A stretch of 64,000 bases of DNA from Terriglobia bacterium (GTDB taxonomy: Bacteria; Acidobacteriota; Terriglobia; Acidiferrales; UBA7541), in the NCBI GenBank assembly GCA_020073485.1, contig JAIQFB010000015.1:47929-111928 (forward strand), read 5' to 3'. Position 1 is the first letter of the stretch; every line of letters begins with the position of its first letter. The notes under the pieces are model-generated. The model was not told the DNA's origin. It saw nothing but the letters and a program-made list of their open reading frames with translations, and did no database searches. The position numbers and the translations under genes are program-made. Shown one piece after another: positions 62,701-64,000 of this stretch.

Positions 62701-63298
62701 CATCCAGGATATAAACGTTGTGCTCGGCGCGCATCCCGTTGGTGCTCTGGCTCCACTTTCCGCCGCCGGGGAAAATGTAGGTGCCGGGGCGCAGCTCCAA
62801 GAGCTTTTGGAAATTGCGGCCGTTAAGCGGCAGATCATTGATGGTCTGATTGCTGAGCGTGCCGCCCAGCGTGGAGCTGGTTGTGTTTACCAGGGGAACT
62901 TCTCCAGTGACCGTGACATTCTCGCTCGTGCTGCCGATCTCAAGCGAGAGATCGAGTCGAATGTCTTGACCGACCTGTACCTGAATATTTTGCCGCGTCA
63001 GCGATTTGAAACCTGCGGCTTCCACGCGAGTTTCATACATCCCGGGTTCTAGGTTTGGTGCGGCATATTCGCCGGCCGAGTCGGTGGAAAGGGTACGCGT
63101 GACGCCGCGATTGACGTCCCTGACGGTTACCGTTGCACCCGCCAGGGCGGCGCCACTTTGATCCGTAACGGTTCCGACGATTCGTCCCGTGTTGGTTTGG
63201 GAGAATAGCGGGGCGCACAGCAAGAGCATGCCAACGGCTAAACCAAGCAGCAGGCCTGCTTTTCTCAATCCAAGAGTCACACGTGCAATAGTTTTCAT
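59750..63298 (-). CDS. Oar-type TonB-dependent outer-membrane receptor (second)
   Basis: ATG 63298, preceded by AAAGGGAGTGG, gives 1,182 residues; the frame is open further upstream. There is a signal peptide (GMLLLCAPLFSQ) and a carboxypeptidase-regulatory domain at about 35-115 (GRIVGTVTDQSGAALAGATVTV). The plug has LNGRNFQKLLELRPGTYIFPGGG and HNVYILDGIDTIESF, then GGILNVGLKSGTNDLHG. The large barrel has STIGGPIRKDKLFFLAGYEG and VNLGLRYETVTP, and ends in IQLGFKLIF with a terminal aromatic. The plug differs from the receptor at 49093, so the ligands probably differ. The hydrolase gene follows after 142 bases on the same strand and may process the imported substrate (inference). Confidence 0.93.
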   Translation of the reverse strand: MKTIARVTLGLRKAGLLLGLAVGMLLLCAPLFSQTNTGRIVGTVTDQSGAALAGATVTVRDVNRGVTRTLSTDSAGEYAAPNLEPGMYETRVEAAGFKSLTRQNIQVQVGQDIRLDLSLEIGSTSENVTVTGEVPLVNTTSSTLGGTLSNQTINDLPLNGRNFQKLLELRPGTYIFPGGGKWSQSTNGMRAEHNVYILDGIDTIESFSSQSVLNAAPVFGDATSILPIDAIQEFNTQQNPKAEYGWKPGGILNVGLKSGTNDLHGTAYAFGRTNALDAKNPFITPANPKQQTAIEDFGSTIGGPIRKDKLFFLAGYEGQRNTIGAPGTATVPTRTSLLANGAPLATALAQSLLDACNATTAPKDLSLKMAGLTYGGSLGTCAKDPSNAGLFQDGPSTSYGTPLLTGNSTLDNVLGKVDYHPSDKHTINGEYFFGQYSGLGPQGAVIHPYWETNTKSRVQIVGVHWTYMPNSTIVNEARWGLNRVNQTTYPGDCQNIGQPDLSYLNTGTGACGFPSITIGSFASLGCCVNFPKIQGPDMTIQGIDALSYLHGKHSFKLGVEIRHMEYNGATLRGSRGIFRFASLSSFFSGTTNTAQELLGSPQRQISDWGYAGYAQDDWRLTQRFTVNLGLRYETVTPIKDANNQLANFDPTLGFVQVGKQISEPYHQDMNNFSPRIGFAWDLRGDSKWVLRGGGSIIYVMEGFNVLVSQQGTTALTTGLNTIPTGALLNGVVGPGDITTGAAVFTPSQVTWTVAGPVLPSSGVLRCDSPLSASLTNNKPCPILAVNPNLRSPYVAAWNLSLQHSFTNDLSLEVAYIGNHGTKLVGIDDINAPALGSGWSSTTGSGATLACHAGTLPSPLTVNATCENLSRPFFSKFPYLSNINQVTNLDVSAYNGLQATLTQRPWHGVSALIGYTWSHAFEQNQGDWNVNLVSNPFNPNVDYGSASFDVRQRMTASVTYALPEKRGYAQMLEGWKINSVMNMQSALPWNVVDSTDDISGVGEFTDRWNFFGNPSSFSGLKSSSVPYFAGVSSADCLAKAQGLDAASTPLYPGYTNVASLTKYGCYVSNGAMMLPAAFGTFGTMGRNLFRGNGLRLWDMSVTKQIRFTERFNGQFRFEMFNILNMTQYALPSGPNVTQSNNNPTGGGGGNFGASKLSPDVAIGNPQVGSGGARSIQLGFKLIF

Positions 63299-63925
63299 TG
63301 TAGCCACTCCCTTTAACAAGGTTTTCGATGCAGCACGACAACGGGACTCAAGGGCGCAAGAAATGGAAGCCACTTTCGAGAAGCACCATCCCAAGAGTTG
63401 CGCCTGTCCTCTATTGATTCGGTCACGATCTTGACCTCGAATACGATCGATATGTCGTTGTCTGTCGTTGTCTGAGGTCGACCGGGCATTACTTGATTGC
63501 TGTTTGATTACGTGTGTTCTGCACCGGTCGAACTAGGACATCCCCAAGTACATGTTTTAATTCTTGCCTTTGCAGGTTGTGCGTGCGGTGCGCTATGTCA
63601 CACATTCGTGTGCCTTGGGTCACTGCGTCACTCGTACTGCATCCTGACACTGACAATGATTTGGTGCCTGCCGGGAGATTAGTTCGGACGCACTGCTGCA
63701 AGAATCGCCGCAGCAGATACGCATTTGGCGAGCCTGCCGAAATCGAACGAAGCGCTCGGAAAAGATAACGATAGCTCAATGCCAGTTGCGATTGCAGGAA
63801 TCAAGCTGCCTGACGGCGGGTTGTTTTGAGAATCCGGCAATCCAGAAATCCTCATCCATGAGTACGGTGGAAGAAGCCTCCGAGGGTCCAGGAAAACAAT
63901 GTTGTTTAAGTCAAAGGAGCGCACT
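63299..63925. other. Intergenic region between divergent genes
   Basis: No gene is supported. A short direct repeat TGTCGTTGTC occurs twice near 63450-63472. Promoters for the receptor and for the exported protein at the window end should be here. Confidence 0.45.
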
Positions 63926-64000
63926 ATGAATCGTTTCGCTACGAAGACCTTCGTTTTGGGCATGGTCTGCGCGGGTATTCTGGCGCTGCCCGCAAGCAGG
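63926..64000 (+). CDS. Start of an exported protein, cut by window edge
   Basis: ATG 63926 with AAAGGAGCGCACT upstream opens a frame to the window end. The 25 visible residues, MNRFATKTFVLGMVCAGILA followed by LPASR, are a typical signal peptide: a basic start then a hydrophobic core. Nothing can be said of the mature protein. Confidence 0.7.
   Translation, partial: MNRFATKTFVLGMVCAGILALPASR

Overview
The window looks like a chromosomal segment of a soil-type Acidobacteriota (Terriglobia-like) genome. This rests on its moderately high GC, two ~1,200-residue Oar-type TonB-dependent receptors with an N-terminal carboxypeptidase-regulatory domain, giant secreted Ig-like/FG-GAP/propeller proteins, a kumamolisin-type S53 protease, DUF6152 proteins, and dispersed GTCATTCCGA...TCGGAATGAC palindromes. 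The taxonomic call is inference from gene content only.

Region 1 (1-12.7 kb) is mostly aspartate-family and sulfur metabolism. An M20 deacylase, dapB and a 5'-partial dapA run leftward. A small exported SnoaL-like protein, a polytopic glycosyltransferase-like protein and a decayed propeller/membrane-protein fusion follow. Then comes the most interesting unit: a consensus-quality promoter, an apparent SAM-II riboswitch and a terminator-like hairpin, followed by a threonine-synthase-like PLP enzyme and a CysO-like ThiS/MoaD sulfur carrier. A second structured leader, with a Thr/Ile-rich mini-ORF and a terminator, precedes a siroheme (precorrin-2 dehydrogenase, SUMT) - asd - lysC operon. SAM control of a ThrC-like enzyme paired with a sulfur carrier suggests an unrecognised route to homocysteine/methionine.

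Region 2 (12.8-26.9 kb) is housekeeping on the minus strand: two APC amino-acid permeases, thiE, accC, accB, a M24 aminopeptidase, the type IV pilus operon pilM-N-O-P-Q with a strong terminator, and a UbiD-family decarboxylase.

Region 3 (26.9-58.5 kb) begins at tRNA-Gly(CCC) and reads as accessory DNA. It holds a small basic protein, a cyclopropane-fatty-acid-synthase fragment, two paralogous giant lipoproteins, a divergent FG-GAP/Ig protein, a giant S53 protease, an exported amidohydrolase, a diheme cytochrome, three DUF6152 proteins (two paired with DLSG-W exported proteins), an Oar-type receptor, a VOC protein, a DoxX protein and two PilZ proteins. A degenerate copy of the tRNA-Gly 3' end lies at about 58.28 kb, so this stretch may be an old tRNA-anchored island.

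Region 4 (58.5-64 kb) carries an exported alpha/beta hydrolase with an apparent homopolymer frameshift in its signal peptide, a second Oar-type receptor, and the start of another exported protein cut by the window edge.

Several families of dispersed palindromic repeats occupy intergenic spaces. No CRISPR array, rRNA, intact insertion sequence or recognisable origin was seen.
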